DNA of 64,000 nt, from positions 992,001-1,056,000 of the forward strand of contig NZ_CP079737.1 in NCBI RefSeq assembly GCF_019916025.1, given 5' to 3'. This DNA comes from Paraclostridium bifermentans. Its GTDB lineage: Bacteria > Bacillota > Clostridia > Peptostreptococcales > Peptostreptococcaceae. The stretch's first letter is position 1, and each line of letters begins with the position of its first letter. The position numbers were made by a program, and so were the translations under genes. The notes beneath the pieces are model-generated. The model was not told where the DNA came from and did no database searches. It saw nothing but the letters and a program-made list of their open reading frames with translations. This document shows positions 53,433 to 63,159 of the stretch, one piece after another.

Positions 53433-55178
53433 ATGAAGATGAGTATTGTAATTCAAGTATTTGTTTTTATTGCAGTAGTTATATTACTAGCAAAACCTTT
53501 AGGTATTTATATATCCAAAGTATTTAAAGATGAAAAGGTGTTTTTAACTAGGATAGTATCACCGATTGAAAAGTTTATATATAAAGTGTTAAATGTAAAA
53601 AAAGATGAAGAAATGAATGGTAAAGAATATATATTAAGTGTTATTTCATTTAGTTTAATAAGTTTAATAGTTGTATTCTTATTGCAAATGATTCAATATA
53701 TACTTCCGTTAAATCCAGAAAATCTAAAAAATATAGATTGGAAATTAGCTTTTAATACAGCTACAAGTTTTGTTACAAATACAAACTGGCAAGCTTATAG
53801 TGGAGAAAGTACTTTAAGCTATTTAACTCAAATGGTAGGATTAACTGTTCAAAACTTTTTATCAGCAGCGGTAGGAATAAGTGTACTTATGGTATTAATA
53901 AGAGGATTTAAAAGAAGTAAATGCAATTATATAGGGAACTTCTGGAAAGATTTAACTAAGTCAACTTTATATATACTTTTACCACTTTCTGTTGTTTTAG
54001 CTGTATTTTTAACTACACAAGGAGTAGTACAAAATTTAAAGCCTTATCAAGAAGTTAAGTTAGTACAGAGTGTAGAAACAGAAAATAAAGGGGTAATAGA
54101 TAATCAAATAATTCCAGGAGGGCCTGCAGCAAGTCAAATTGCTATAAAACAATTAGGAACTAATGGAGGTGGATTCTTTGGTACGAATTCAGCATATCCA
54201 TTTGAGAATCCAACTTACTTATCAAATATGGCACAAGTTGTTTCTATAATTTTAATACCTGTAGCATTATGCTTTACATTTGGAGAGATGGTAAACGATA
54301 GAAAGCAAGGAAATGTAATTTTATGTGCAATGATGATTATATTCACACTAGCAATATCATCTGCAATGTATTTTGAATTTAAAGCTACTCCAGAGCTTGC
54401 ACATAATAAATATATAACAAGTGAATTTAAATCTGACCAATCTGGTGGAAACATGGAAGGAAAAGAAGCTAGATTTGGAGTAATAAATTCATCTATATGG
54501 GGAGTAACAACTACTTCAGCATCAAATGGATCTGTAAACTCTATGCATGACTCTTTTACACCAATGGGAGGAATGATTTTAACACTACTTATGCAATTAG
54601 GTGAGGTTGTATTTGGAGGAGTTGGATGTGGACTTTATGGAATGCTTGCATTCGTAATTCTTACGGTGTTTATATCAGGGCTTATGGTAGGTAGAACTCC
54701 AGAATATCTAGGCAAAAAAATAGAACCATTTGAAATGAAAATGGCGTCAATTTTAATAATAACTACTCCAGCATTAGTATTAGTTGGAAGTGCTATCACA
54801 TGTATGGTTCCAAATATAGATTTTTTCTTAACTAATAATGGACCACATGGTTTTTCGGAGATTTTATATGCACTAAGTTCTACAGGAAACAACAATGGAA
54901 GTGCATTTGCAGGATTTTATGTAAATAATAGTTTTATGAATATATTAACAAGTTTAATAATGATATTAGCTCGTTTTATACCAATAGTTTTAATTATAAA
55001 AATAGCACAATCATTAGCTAGTAAAAAAATAGTACCACAAAGTGCAGGAACACTAGCAACTAATAATATGTTATTTGTATTTTTATTAGTTGGAGTTGTT
55101 CTTATGATAGGGGCATTAGGATTTTTACCATCACTAGCTCTTGGACCAATCGCAGAACATCTGAATATGTTTTTTTAA
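53433..55178 (+). CDS. kdpA: Potassium-transporting ATPase subunit A
   Basis: 581-aa membrane subunit that holds the K+ selectivity filter of the KdpFABC pump. Visible: NTATSFVTNTNWQAYSGE, IKQLGTNGGGFFGTNSAYPFENP and SSTGNNNGSAFAG, conserved filter and pore regions. About ten hydrophobic segments. AGGAGGAG precedes the ATG. It is first in kdpABCDE. No kdpF-sized ORF with a ribosome binding site is visible upstream. Confidence 0.96.
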   Translation: MKMSIVIQVFVFIAVVILLAKPLGIYISKVFKDEKVFLTRIVSPIEKFIYKVLNVKKDEEMNGKEYILSVISFSLISLIVVFLLQMIQYILPLNPENLKNIDWKLAFNTATSFVTNTNWQAYSGESTLSYLTQMVGLTVQNFLSAAVGISVLMVLIRGFKRSKCNYIGNFWKDLTKSTLYILLPLSVVLAVFLTTQGVVQNLKPYQEVKLVQSVETENKGVIDNQIIPGGPAASQIAIKQLGTNGGGFFGTNSAYPFENPTYLSNMAQVVSIILIPVALCFTFGEMVNDRKQGNVILCAMMIIFTLAISSAMYFEFKATPELAHNKYITSEFKSDQSGGNMEGKEARFGVINSSIWGVTTTSASNGSVNSMHDSFTPMGGMILTLLMQLGEVVFGGVGCGLYGMLAFVILTVFISGLMVGRTPEYLGKKIEPFEMKMASILIITTPALVLVGSAITCMVPNIDFFLTNNGPHGFSEILYALSSTGNNNGSAFAGFYVNNSFMNILTSLIMILARFIPIVLIIKIAQSLASKKIVPQSAGTLATNNMLFVFLLVGVVLMIGALGFLPSLALGPIAEHLNMFF

Positions 55179-55203
55179 ACTTTAGTATAAGGGAGATATT
55201 ATT

Positions 55204-57264
55204 ATGAGTAATTCAAATAAAAGCTTTGTAAGCAAAGATATTATAAAAGATGCTATAAAAGATTCTATTAAAAAGTTAAGTTTTAAAGTACAGCTTAAAA
55301 ATCCAGTTATGTTTGTAGTATATATAGGATCAATAATTACTAGTTTAATGACTATTATGTCATTTTTTAATATGACGAATGACAATACATCATTTGATTT
55401 AATGATAAGCATTTTCTTATGGTCTACAGTATTATTTGCAAACTTTGCAGAAGCTATAGCAGAAGGAAGAGGTAAAGCTCAGGCTAGTAGTTTAAGAGCT
55501 GCAAAGAAAGATGTATTAGCTAAAAAGTTAAAGTATTGCGACAAAAATAGTGAGTTTGAAATGATACAATCAAGCTTATTAAAAAAAGGAGATATAGTTT
55601 TAGTTGATGTAAATGAGCAAGTTCCTGCAGATGGAGATGTTATAGAAGGAGTTGCTTCAGTAGATGAAAGTGCTATAACTGGGGAGAGTGCTCCAGTTAT
55701 AAGAGAATCAGGTGGGGATAGATGTGCAGTAACAGGTGGAACTACACTAGTTTCTGATTACTTAATAGTTGAAGTAACATCGAGTCCAGGTGAAAGTTTT
55801 TTAGATAAGATGATTGCTATGGTAGAAGGGGCTAAAAGGAAAAAAACACCAAATGAGATAGCCTTACAAACATTATTAATTGCACTAACTTCAATATTTT
55901 TAATAGTAACAGTAACTTTATATCCATTTAGTTATTTTGCAGTAAAACAAAATGGGGTAGGGACTGTGGTTTCTATAACTTCACTTGTGGCTTTATTAGT
56001 TTGTTTGGCTCCAACGACTATTGGAGGGTTACTTTCCTCAATTGGAATTGCAGGAATGAGTAGATTAAATAATAAAAATGTTTTAGCAACATCAGGAAGA
56101 GCTATAGAAGCAGCTGGAGATGTGGATGTGCTACTTTTAGATAAAACAGGTACTATAACTCATGGAAATAGACAAGCAAGTGATTTTATACCTCTTAAAC
56201 ATGTAGATATGGAAGAGTTTGTGGATTGTGCAAAATTGAGTTCTGTATTAGATGAAACTCCTGAAGGAAGAAGCATAGTTGTGCTTGCAAAACAGATGAA
56301 TTCATTGGATGATAATGACTTATCAAATGATGATATAGAATTTGTAGCCTTTTCTGCAAAGACTAGAATGAGTGGAGCCAACTTAATTCAAGATAAGATA
56401 AGAAAAGGTGCAGCTAGTGCTATAAAACAGTTTGTAGAAGAACAAGGGGGTAAATATCCAAAGGAATGTGATGAAATTGTTGAGGAAATTTCAAAAAAAG
56501 GTGGAACGCCTTTAGTTGTTTGTAAAAATAATAGGGTATTAGGGGTTATATATTTGAAAGATATTCTTAAAAAAGGAGTATACGAAAAGTTTAATGATTT
56601 AAGAAAGATGGGAATAAAGACAATAATGATAACGGGAGACAATCCTTTAACAGCAGCGGCAATAGCAGCAGAAGCTGGAGTGGATGATTTTTTAGCAGAG
56701 GCAACACCTAAAGCTAAACTTGATTTAATTCATGAGTATCAAAGAAAGGGTCATTTAGTAGCTATGACAGGTGATGGAAGTAACGATGCTCCTGCACTTG
56801 CTCAAGCAGATGTTGCTGTTGCTATGAACACAGGTACACAAGCGGCAAAAGAAGCAGGGAACATGGTAGATTTAGATTCTAGCCCAACAAAATTAATAGA
56901 AATCGTAAAAATAGGTAAACAGCTACTTATGACAAGAGGAGCACTTACGACTTTTAGTATTGCAAATGATATAGCTAAGTATTTTGCAATAATACCACCA
57001 TTATTTTTAGGGGTTTATCCACAATTGGATAAGTTGAATATAATGAATCTTAATAGTCCTGAAAGTGCTATAATTAGTGCGGTTATATATAACGCAATTA
57101 TAATAATTGCATTAGTACCACTTGCGCTTAAAGGGGTTAAGTATAGGGAATTACCTGCAAGTAAACTTTTATCAAGAAATTTAATGATATATGGTGTAGG
57201 TGGTATTATAACACCATTTATATGTATAAAAATTATAGACATGATTATAGGTACAATTTTATAA
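55204..57264 (+). CDS. kdpB: Potassium-transporting ATPase subunit B
   Basis: 686-aa P1A-type ATPase driving K+ import. It has the actuator motif ITGES, the phosphorylation motif [13 protein letters not shown] (Asp about 313) and the hinge [38 protein letters not shown]. The membrane segments [21 protein letters not shown] are typical of KdpB. The N terminus has an extra lysine-rich stretch. It follows kdpA by 25 bases with GGGAGA before the ATG. Confidence 0.97.
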   Translation: MSNSNKSFVSKDIIKDAIKDSIKKLSFKVQLKNPVMFVVYIGSIITSLMTIMSFFNMTNDNTSFDLMISIFLWSTVLFANFAEAIAEGRGKAQASSLRAAKKDVLAKKLKYCDKNSEFEMIQSSLLKKGDIVLVDVNEQVPADGDVIEGVASVDESAITGESAPVIRESGGDRCAVTGGTTLVSDYLIVEVTSSPGESFLDKMIAMVEGAKRKKTPNEIALQTLLIALTSIFLIVTVTLYPFSYFAVKQNGVGTVVSITSLVALLVCLAPTTIGGLLSSIGIAGMSRLNNKNVLATSGRAIEAAGDVDVLLLDKTGTITHGNRQASDFIPLKHVDMEEFVDCAKLSSVLDETPEGRSIVVLAKQMNSLDDNDLSNDDIEFVAFSAKTRMSGANLIQDKIRKGAASAIKQFVEEQGGKYPKECDEIVEEISKKGGTPLVVCKNNRVLGVIYLKDILKKGVYEKFNDLRKMGIKTIMITGDNPLTAAAIAAEAGVDDFLAEATPKAKLDLIHEYQRKGHLVAMTGDGSNDAPALAQADVAVAMNTGTQAAKEAGNMVDLDSSPTKLIEIVKIGKQLLMTRGALTTFSIANDIAKYFAIIPPLFLGVYPQLDKLNIMNLNSPESAIISAVIYNAIIIIALVPLALKGVKYRELPASKLLSRNLMIYGVGGIITPFICIKIIDMIIGTIL

Positions 57265-57284
57265 TATTATAAGGAGATTGAGAT

Positions 57285-57854
57285 ATGAAATATATAAAAA
57301 GAGCATCTTTAATATTTTTAATTATGACAGTCATAACTGGGGTTATATATCCATTAACAATAACTGCTTTTGCTCAAATATTTGTACCAGATAAAGCAAA
57401 TGGTAGTATAATTGAAGAAAATGATAAAAAGATAGGATCAAAACTTATCGGGCAAAACTTTACAGACCCAAAATATTTCTGGTCAAGACCATCAGAGACA
57501 CAAGATTATCCATATAATCCGCTAGGGTCTTCTGGAAGCAATATGTCTCCAACTGGAGAAGCATTTGATAAAGTATTAAATGAAAGAATAAAAATGTACA
57601 AAAAATATGATGAAAAAAATACAGAAAAAATTCCTGTAGATTTAGTAACTGCATCAGCCAGTGGGTTAGATCCAGATATATCTTTAAGTGGTGCTAAGTA
57701 TCAAGTTGATAGAGTTTCTAAGTATAGTAAAGTTTCCAAAGAAAAATTATTAGAACTTATAGATAAAAATACAAATTCAAAGCTTATGGGTATGTTTGGA
57801 GAACCTACAGTAAATGTATTACAGCTTAATCTAGATTTGGAAAAAATTAAATAA
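57285..57854 (+). CDS. kdpC: Potassium-transporting ATPase subunit C
   Basis: 189-aa single-pass subunit stabilising the Kdp complex. An N-terminal membrane segment (about 8-28; SLIFLIMTVITGVIYPLTITAFAQ) is followed by a soluble domain with LIGQNFTDPKYFWSRPSE, SSGSNMSPTG, VTASASGLDPDISLSGAKYQVDRVSK and NVLQLNLDL. Length is normal. It is 20 bases after kdpB and 15 before kdpD. Confidence 0.96.
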   Translation: MKYIKRASLIFLIMTVITGVIYPLTITAFAQIFVPDKANGSIIEENDKKIGSKLIGQNFTDPKYFWSRPSETQDYPYNPLGSSGSNMSPTGEAFDKVLNERIKMYKKYDEKNTEKIPVDLVTASASGLDPDISLSGAKYQVDRVSKYSKVSKEKLLELIDKNTNSKLMGMFGEPTVNVLQLNLDLEKIK

Positions 57855-57869
57855 TTAGTAGGGGGATGT

Positions 57870-60566
57870 ATGAATAGACCAGATCCAGAAAGTTTATTAA
57901 ATAAAATAAATAAAGAAGAAAAAAGCCAAAAAAGAGGTCAATTAAAAATTTTCTTTGGATATGCAGCAGGAGTAGGTAAAACCTACTCCATGCTTGAGTC
58001 TGCACATAGTTTAAAAGAAAGTGGAATAGACGTAGTAGTTGGATATATAGAACCTCATTCTAGAAAAGAAACACTAGCGCTTCTAGATGGATTAGAGGTA
58101 CTTGAATTAAAATATATAAAATATAAAACTATAGATTTAAAAGAATTTAACTTAGATTTAGCACTTAAAAGAAAACCAGAGGTTATACTAGTAGATGAAC
58201 TAGCACATACAAATGCTAAGGGTTGTAGGCACAGCAAAAGATGGCAAGATATAGAGGAACTTTTAATAGCTGGAATAGATGTATATACAACTGTAAATGT
58301 ACAACATTTAGAAAGTTTAAACGATATAATTGAAATTGTAGCTAATGTTTCAGTTAAAGAAACTATACCTGATAAGTTAATTGATATTTCATCACAATTA
58401 GAGCTTATAGATGTAGAACCAGATGTTTTGCTAGAAAGGTTTAACCAAGGCAAAATATATAAAAAAGAGCAAGCTGTAAAAGCACAAGAAAATTTCTTTG
58501 TAAAAGAAAACTTAGTAGCATTAAGAGAATTAGCATTAAGAAAAACAGCTGAAAAAGTTAATAAAGAAGTTGAGATAACCAGATTATCAAAAGGTGGAGT
58601 AGAAGTATTGCCAACAAGCGAGACTATTCTTGTTTGCATATCTCCATCACCATCTACTGCTAAGTTAATAAGAACCGCATCTAGAATTTCTCAATCATCA
58701 CTATCAAGGGTAATTGCTATTTATATAAAAGACCCTAATAAAGAAGAATTACCTAAAGAAGCAAAAGCTCAACTAGAGTCTAATTTAGAACTTGCAAAGA
58801 AGTTAGGTGCAGAAGTTGTATTATTGCATGGAGATAATATGGTAGAAGATATACTAAGGTATTCTAAAATGAGAAATGTAACCAAAATTATAATTGGAAG
58901 AAATCATAGAAAACACAGTGTATTTTCGAGGTTTGTAAAAAGAGATGTAGTAGATAAATTAATTGATGAGGCAGATCATATAGATGTGCATGTAATACCA
59001 TATAAAGGCGAAAAAAGCAGACATTATAGACCTAAAAAACAAAATGGATTTATTTCTAAATTTAAAATTAGTGGAATAGATATATTTAAAATATTTATTA
59101 TAACGACAATAACAACGCTCATTGCACATGTATTAAAAAATGCTGGATTTATACAAGAAAATATATATTTAATGTATATGCTCGATATAGCATTAATATC
59201 TGTATTTACAAATGGATATGGAACAGGTATAATAAGCTCTATTTTAAATATAATTTTATTAAACTATCTATTTACAAGTCCACTATATACTCTAGATATA
59301 GATGATACCAACTATATAATTACTTTATTTGTATTTTGTATAGTTGGAATAATAACGTCATCACTTACATCAAGAATAAAGCAGCAAGTGGAAATTTATT
59401 CAAAGCGTGAGCAAAATACACAGATGTTATATAAAGTTGGAAGAAGTTTTTTAAGATTATCAAATAAAGAAGATATTATAAATACTGGTTTAGAGCTTTT
59501 ATCAATAGGATTAAATAAAAATGTTGCATGCTATGCGATTGATAAAAATAAAAAGCAGTTAAATCTTTATAAAAATATAAAAAACAAACAAGATGAAGAA
59601 TTTTTTATAAATGATTCCGAAAAAGCTGTTGCAACTTGGGCTTTTAATAATAATTCTATAGCAGGTACAGGGACAGATACTTTGCCAGGGTCAAATGGAT
59701 TTTATATGCCTATAATTGGTATGAGCGAAACTCTAGGAGTGATAGGAGTAGCTTGTATTGATAAAAAACTTGATAATGAAGATATATGTTTAATTGAAGC
59801 AGTAATTGCTCAAATGGCTATAGCACTAGATAGAGAAATTTTATCAGAAGTTCAAAAAGAAGCTAGTCTTGAAATAGAAAGTGAACGATTAAGAAGTAGC
59901 TTATTACGAGCTATTTCTCATGATTTAAGAACTCCACTTGCTGGAATAAGTGGAGCTGTGAGCACTATAATTAAAAATAAAAACTTGATAGATGAAAGTA
60001 TTATTGATGAACTGTTAAATGGAGTATTTGAAGATACACAATGGTTAATTAGGCTAGTCGAGAATTTACTTAGTATGACTAGGATAGATGAAGGAAAACT
60101 AGAGGTAACTAAAAATCCAGAAATAGTTGAAGAGGTTATATCACAATCTTTATCTCATATAAAAAAGAGAATCCAAGATATAAAAATTAAAATAGAAATG
60201 CCAGATAAAATACTTTTTGTGCCAATGGATGCAAAGCTTATAGAGCAAGTTTTTATAAACTTAATTGACAATGCTATAAAGTATTCAAATGGAGCATGTG
60301 AAATTAAAATAAGTGTATATGAATTAGATAATAAGGTAGCTTTTGAAGTTATAGATAATGGACCTGGAATTAATGAAAAAGTAATAGATAATATATTTGA
60401 TAGGTTTTTTACTGGAGAATTAAATTATTCAGACTCAAGAAAAGGAGTAGGTCTTGGGCTATCAATTTGTAAGTCAATAATAAATGCTCATAAAGGCGAA
60501 ATAAGCGTTAAAAACAACTTAGGGAAAGGTGCGACTTTCAAATTTACACTACCTAAGGAAGATTAA
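57870..60566 (+). CDS. kdpD: Osmosensitive K+ channel sensor histidine kinase
   Basis: 898-aa sensor kinase. Order: N-terminal KdpD domain with Walker A GYAAGVGKTYSML and VDELAHTN (about 25-230), a universal-stress-protein-like domain (about 250-375), about four membrane segments (about 400-500), a GAF-like region, then the histidine kinase core with SHDLRTPLAGISGAVS (phosphorylatable His), NLIDNAIKYS and DNGPGI, and GVGLGLSICKSI. It senses K+ or turgor and phosphorylates KdpE. It is encoded after kdpC in the same operon. Confidence 0.96.
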   Translation: MNRPDPESLLNKINKEEKSQKRGQLKIFFGYAAGVGKTYSMLESAHSLKESGIDVVVGYIEPHSRKETLALLDGLEVLELKYIKYKTIDLKEFNLDLALKRKPEVILVDELAHTNAKGCRHSKRWQDIEELLIAGIDVYTTVNVQHLESLNDIIEIVANVSVKETIPDKLIDISSQLELIDVEPDVLLERFNQGKIYKKEQAVKAQENFFVKENLVALRELALRKTAEKVNKEVEITRLSKGGVEVLPTSETILVCISPSPSTAKLIRTASRISQSSLSRVIAIYIKDPNKEELPKEAKAQLESNLELAKKLGAEVVLLHGDNMVEDILRYSKMRNVTKIIIGRNHRKHSVFSRFVKRDVVDKLIDEADHIDVHVIPYKGEKSRHYRPKKQNGFISKFKISGIDIFKIFIITTITTLIAHVLKNAGFIQENIYLMYMLDIALISVFTNGYGTGIISSILNIILLNYLFTSPLYTLDIDDTNYIITLFVFCIVGIITSSLTSRIKQQVEIYSKREQNTQMLYKVGRSFLRLSNKEDIINTGLELLSIGLNKNVACYAIDKNKKQLNLYKNIKNKQDEEFFINDSEKAVATWAFNNNSIAGTGTDTLPGSNGFYMPIIGMSETLGVIGVACIDKKLDNEDICLIEAVIAQMAIALDREILSEVQKEASLEIESERLRSSLLRAISHDLRTPLAGISGAVSTIIKNKNLIDESIIDELLNGVFEDTQWLIRLVENLLSMTRIDEGKLEVTKNPEIVEEVISQSLSHIKKRIQDIKIKIEMPDKILFVPMDAKLIEQVFINLIDNAIKYSNGACEIKISVYELDNKVAFEVIDNGPGINEKVIDNIFDRFFTGELNYSDSRKGVGLGLSICKSIINAHKGEISVKNNLGKGATFKFTLPKED

Positions 60567-60582
60567 TTAAATGGGGGACAAT

Positions 60583-61278
60583 ATGAATAAGTATAGTATT
60601 TTGATTGTTGAAGATGATGACACAATTCGTAAATTTATAAATGCCTCTCTTACAACTCAAGATTATATAATAAAAGAGGCAATAAATGGGAAAGAAGGAA
60701 TATCGCTAGCTATGTCACATTCTCCAGATGTTATATTGTTAGACTTAGGTTTAGGAGATATGGATGGGATAGATGTAATAAAAAATATAAGAAACTTATC
60801 TGATGTTCCAATAATTGTAGTATCTGCAAGAGAACAAGATAGAGAAAAGGTAGAAGCATTTGATATGGGAGCTGATGATTATATAACTAAGCCATTTTCA
60901 ATAGCAGAATTACTAGCAAGAGTTAGGGTAGCTATTAGACACTCTGAAAAAAATAAACCAAAGGTAAACTCGAAAACTGATTTTGAATATAAAGGTTTAT
61001 TTATAGACTTTGAAAAAAGAAAAGTTAGTATTGATGGTGAAGAGATACATTTAACACCTAGTGAATATGATATACTATCATTACTCGTAAAATATCATGG
61101 AAAAGTTTTAACTCATAATTTTATTGCAAAAGAAATATGGGGAAGTGCACTTGGTAGTGAGATAAAATCATTAAGAGTATTTATGGCAACATTAAGAAGA
61201 AAAATAGAAAAAGAGCCAGCTAATCCTGAATATATAATAACTGAAATTGGGGTAGGATACAAATTAAATGATGAATAA
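60583..61278 (+). CDS. kdpE: KDP operon response regulator
   Basis: 231-aa OmpR-type regulator. The receiver domain (about 1-120) has DD near the start (VEDDDT), the phosphorylated Asp in VILLDLGLGDMDG and the KPFS lysine. The C-terminal winged helix (about 135-231) has LTPSEYDILSLL and LRVFMATLRRKIE. The start at 60583 (MNKYSIL) is chosen over 60571, which sits inside the ribosome binding site GGGGG. It is the last gene of kdpABCDE and is closed by a bidirectional terminator. Confidence 0.95.
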   Translation: MNKYSILIVEDDDTIRKFINASLTTQDYIIKEAINGKEGISLAMSHSPDVILLDLGLGDMDGIDVIKNIRNLSDVPIIVVSAREQDREKVEAFDMGADDYITKPFSIAELLARVRVAIRHSEKNKPKVNSKTDFEYKGLFIDFEKRKVSIDGEEIHLTPSEYDILSLLVKYHGKVLTHNFIAKEIWGSALGSEIKSLRVFMATLRRKIEKEPANPEYIITEIGVGYKLNDE

Positions 61279-61279
61279 C

Positions 61280-61323
61280 AAAAAGGACTGTTTCAATTGA
61301 TAAATTGGGGGACAGTCCTTTTT
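61280..61323. terminator. Bidirectional terminator after kdpE
   Basis: AAAAAGGACTGT / ACAGTCCTTTTT with an inner CAATT / AATTG stem. A- and T-runs on both sides make it functional in either direction. Confidence 0.9.
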
Positions 61324-61415
61324 GAAATTTGTTTGTTTTAGGAAATATACAATATTTTAAAATATAGGCTTACTTATGAGCTAAGTGAAATGATATTAAT
61401 TATCATTTACTCTAA
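61280..61415 (-). ncRNA. Candidate Fur-controlled small RNA
   Basis: On the minus strand TTGACT (61449-61444), 17-base spacer and TATCAT (61426-61421) point leftwards. The transcript would run about 130 bases to the bidirectional terminator at 61280-61323. No ORF with a ribosome binding site lies inside. Two Fur-like boxes overlap or follow the promoter. Confidence 0.45.
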
Positions 61416-61435
61416 TATAATGATAATTGTTTTCA
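61391..61435. promoter_or_regulatory. Orphan pair of Fur-like boxes
   Basis: TGATATTAATTATCA (61391-61405) matches the 7-1-7 Fur box TGATAATnATTATCA at all but one position. TGATAATTGTTTTCA (61421-61435) is a weaker half-matching box. The same pair at nearly the same distance lies upstream of the flavodoxin gene. Confidence 0.65.
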
Positions 61436-61483
61436 ATTAAAAAGTCAAGATTAAATTGAATAAATTAAAAAAAAGTTTTATAT

Positions 61484-61517
61484 AAAAAATAGAGCTAATT
61501 TCTTAGCTCTATTTTTA
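61484..61517. terminator. Terminator of the flavodoxin gene
   Basis: AAATAGAGCTAA / TTAGCTCTATTT hairpin with T-runs on both strands, downstream of the minus-strand flavodoxin stop. Confidence 0.85.
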
Positions 61518-61560
61518 TGAACATAATAATTTTAGGATGCATTTGTTGACTTTAAAAAAT

Positions 61561-61980
61561 TTATAATTTAGCTATATTTTCTCCGAATTTAATACAAAGG
61601 TCTTTATCATCACCTTCGGGAGCTTCGTTTACTATTATTGATTCTAATGGAAGTTCAAACCCGTATGAATCCATTTGTTCTTCCCATTTTTTCATCCATT
61701 CACCATCGCCCCATCCATAAGAGCCGAATAAAAATGCTTTCTTACCTGCACCTAGACCTTTTAAAGATTCTATGAAAGGCTCAAAGTCAACCTCTTCTAG
61801 ATTTTCATCACCCATTGATGGGCAACCTAGTATTAATATATCTTCATTTTTTAAATCATCTACATTTACTGACTCTACTCTTAAAAGCTCAGCTGACTTA
61901 CCTTGATTAGATAGACCTTTACTTATAAGATTTGCCATAGTTTCTGTATTACCAGTACCACTCCAATATATAATTTTCAT
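61561..61980 (-). CDS. Flavodoxin
   Basis: 139-aa FMN protein acting as a low-potential electron carrier, usually replacing ferredoxin when iron is short. The phosphate-binding loop SGTGNTETMA is at residues 7-16; GCPSMGDENLEEVDFEPF and FGSYGWGDGEWMKKWEEQM mark the isoalloxazine loops. It is a short-chain flavodoxin of typical length. AGGAGG precedes the ATG at 61980. Two Fur-like boxes lie in its promoter, so induction under iron limitation is expected. Confidence 0.93.
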   Translation of the reverse strand: MKIIYWSGTGNTETMANLISKGLSNQGKSAELLRVESVNVDDLKNEDILILGCPSMGDENLEEVDFEPFIESLKGLGAGKKAFLFGSYGWGDGEWMKKWEEQMDSYGFELPLESIIVNEAPEGDDKDLCIKFGENIAKL

Positions 61981-62002
61981 AACTTTACCTCCTAAATGGA
62001 AT

Positions 62003-62059
62003 TGATAATTAGTATCAACTACTTAATACAATGATAATGGTTTTCAATTACTCTGTCAA
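62003..62059 (-). promoter_or_regulatory. Fur-regulated promoter of the flavodoxin gene
   Basis: On the minus strand TTGACA (62059-62054), 17-base spacer, TATCAT (62036-62031). Box TGATAATGGTTTTCA (62032-62046) overlaps the -10, and TGATAATTAGTATCA (62003-62017), a near-perfect 7-1-7 Fur box, lies just downstream. Confidence 0.78.
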
Positions 62060-62176
62060 TATAAAAAGTTAAAATATAGAAAAAAGTTTATAAAGTTTAT
62101 AAAATATTTGATAAATTAACAGATTCATAATAATATTAAGTTATATACAAGGAAACTAAAGATAGGAGAGTATGCT

Positions 62177-62896
62177 GTGATTAAAAAATTTTATGCAGTT
62201 AAAGTAGGAAAAAAACCGGGAGTGTATACAACTTGGGATGAATGTAAAGAACAGGTTAATAAAGTTCCAGGGTCTATATATAAGAGTTTTAAAACACTAG
62301 AAGAAGCTGAAAAGTTTGCAGGAATAAAATTAGAAAACATTTCAAAAAAATCTAAAGCTAATGTTAAAAGTAAATCAACACCAGAATCTAAAGATAAAGA
62401 ATTAAAGCCAATAAAAAGTAAAGCAAATGTAGATTACTTTGAAAACTACATTGAACCAGAAGATGTAAAATGTAATTATGATATGATAGCTTTCGTTGAT
62501 GGAAGTTATGATAGAGTATCAAAAATTTTTGGATCGGGTATTGCAGTAATTGATATTGAAAAAGATTTAATTCAAGAATATAAAACAGCAGGACATGATA
62601 AGTGGGATCAATGGAATATAGTAGGTGAAATAGAGGCTGCTAAATATGCTATAAAATTAGCTCATGATGAAGGATTAAAAAAGTTATGTATATATCATGA
62701 TTTAAAGAACATTTCACTTTGGGCAGCTGGGACTTGGCAAGCTAAAAATGAATATACTCAATCATATGTTAGATTTGTAGAAGAGTATAGTAAAGATTTA
62801 TCAATAACATTTATAAAAGTTAAAGGGCATAGTTGTAATAAATATAATGATATAGCAGATAGATTAGCTAGAGAAGCAATAGAAGAATATTTATAA
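62177..62896 (+). CDS. Ribonuclease H with N-terminal Cauli_VI domain
   Basis: 239-aa enzyme degrading RNA in RNA-DNA hybrids. The N-terminal domain (about 1-52; FYAVKVGKKPGVYTTWDECKEQVNKVPGSIYKSFKTLEEAEKF) binds hybrid or double-stranded RNA. A Lys/Ser linker (about 53-85) precedes the RNase H1 domain, with acidic residues in AFVDGSYD, GEIEAAKYA and IADRLARE, and KGHS. All active-site residues appear present. It starts at GTG 62177, with AGGAGAG upstream. It is monocistronic. Confidence 0.92.
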   Translation: MIKKFYAVKVGKKPGVYTTWDECKEQVNKVPGSIYKSFKTLEEAEKFAGIKLENISKKSKANVKSKSTPESKDKELKPIKSKANVDYFENYIEPEDVKCNYDMIAFVDGSYDRVSKIFGSGIAVIDIEKDLIQEYKTAGHDKWDQWNIVGEIEAAKYAIKLAHDEGLKKLCIYHDLKNISLWAAGTWQAKNEYTQSYVRFVEEYSKDLSITFIKVKGHSCNKYNDIADRLAREAIEEYL

Positions 62897-62915
62897 ATAA
62901 TAAAAAATATAGATA

Positions 62916-62946
62916 GAAAGGGCTACTTTTATGTAGGCCTTTTTTA
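62916..62946 (+). terminator. Rho-independent terminator of the RNase H gene
   Basis: AAAGGGCTAC / GTAGGCCTTT with one mismatch and T6. Confidence 0.75.
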
Positions 62947-63159
62947 GTTTTAAGTAAATTATTATTTGCATTTTGGAATAATTTAAATATTTAAAAAATT
63001 AATAATACAATATTTAAATTGATAAAATTAATAAAATTAATGCTTAAAATTGAATAAATTAAAAATTAAATTGAATATTTTAAGTGAATTAGTGACAAAT
63101 ATTAATCTCGTGTATATACTTATAGTATAAAAAAATTAAAACTAAAAGGCGGGTTAATT

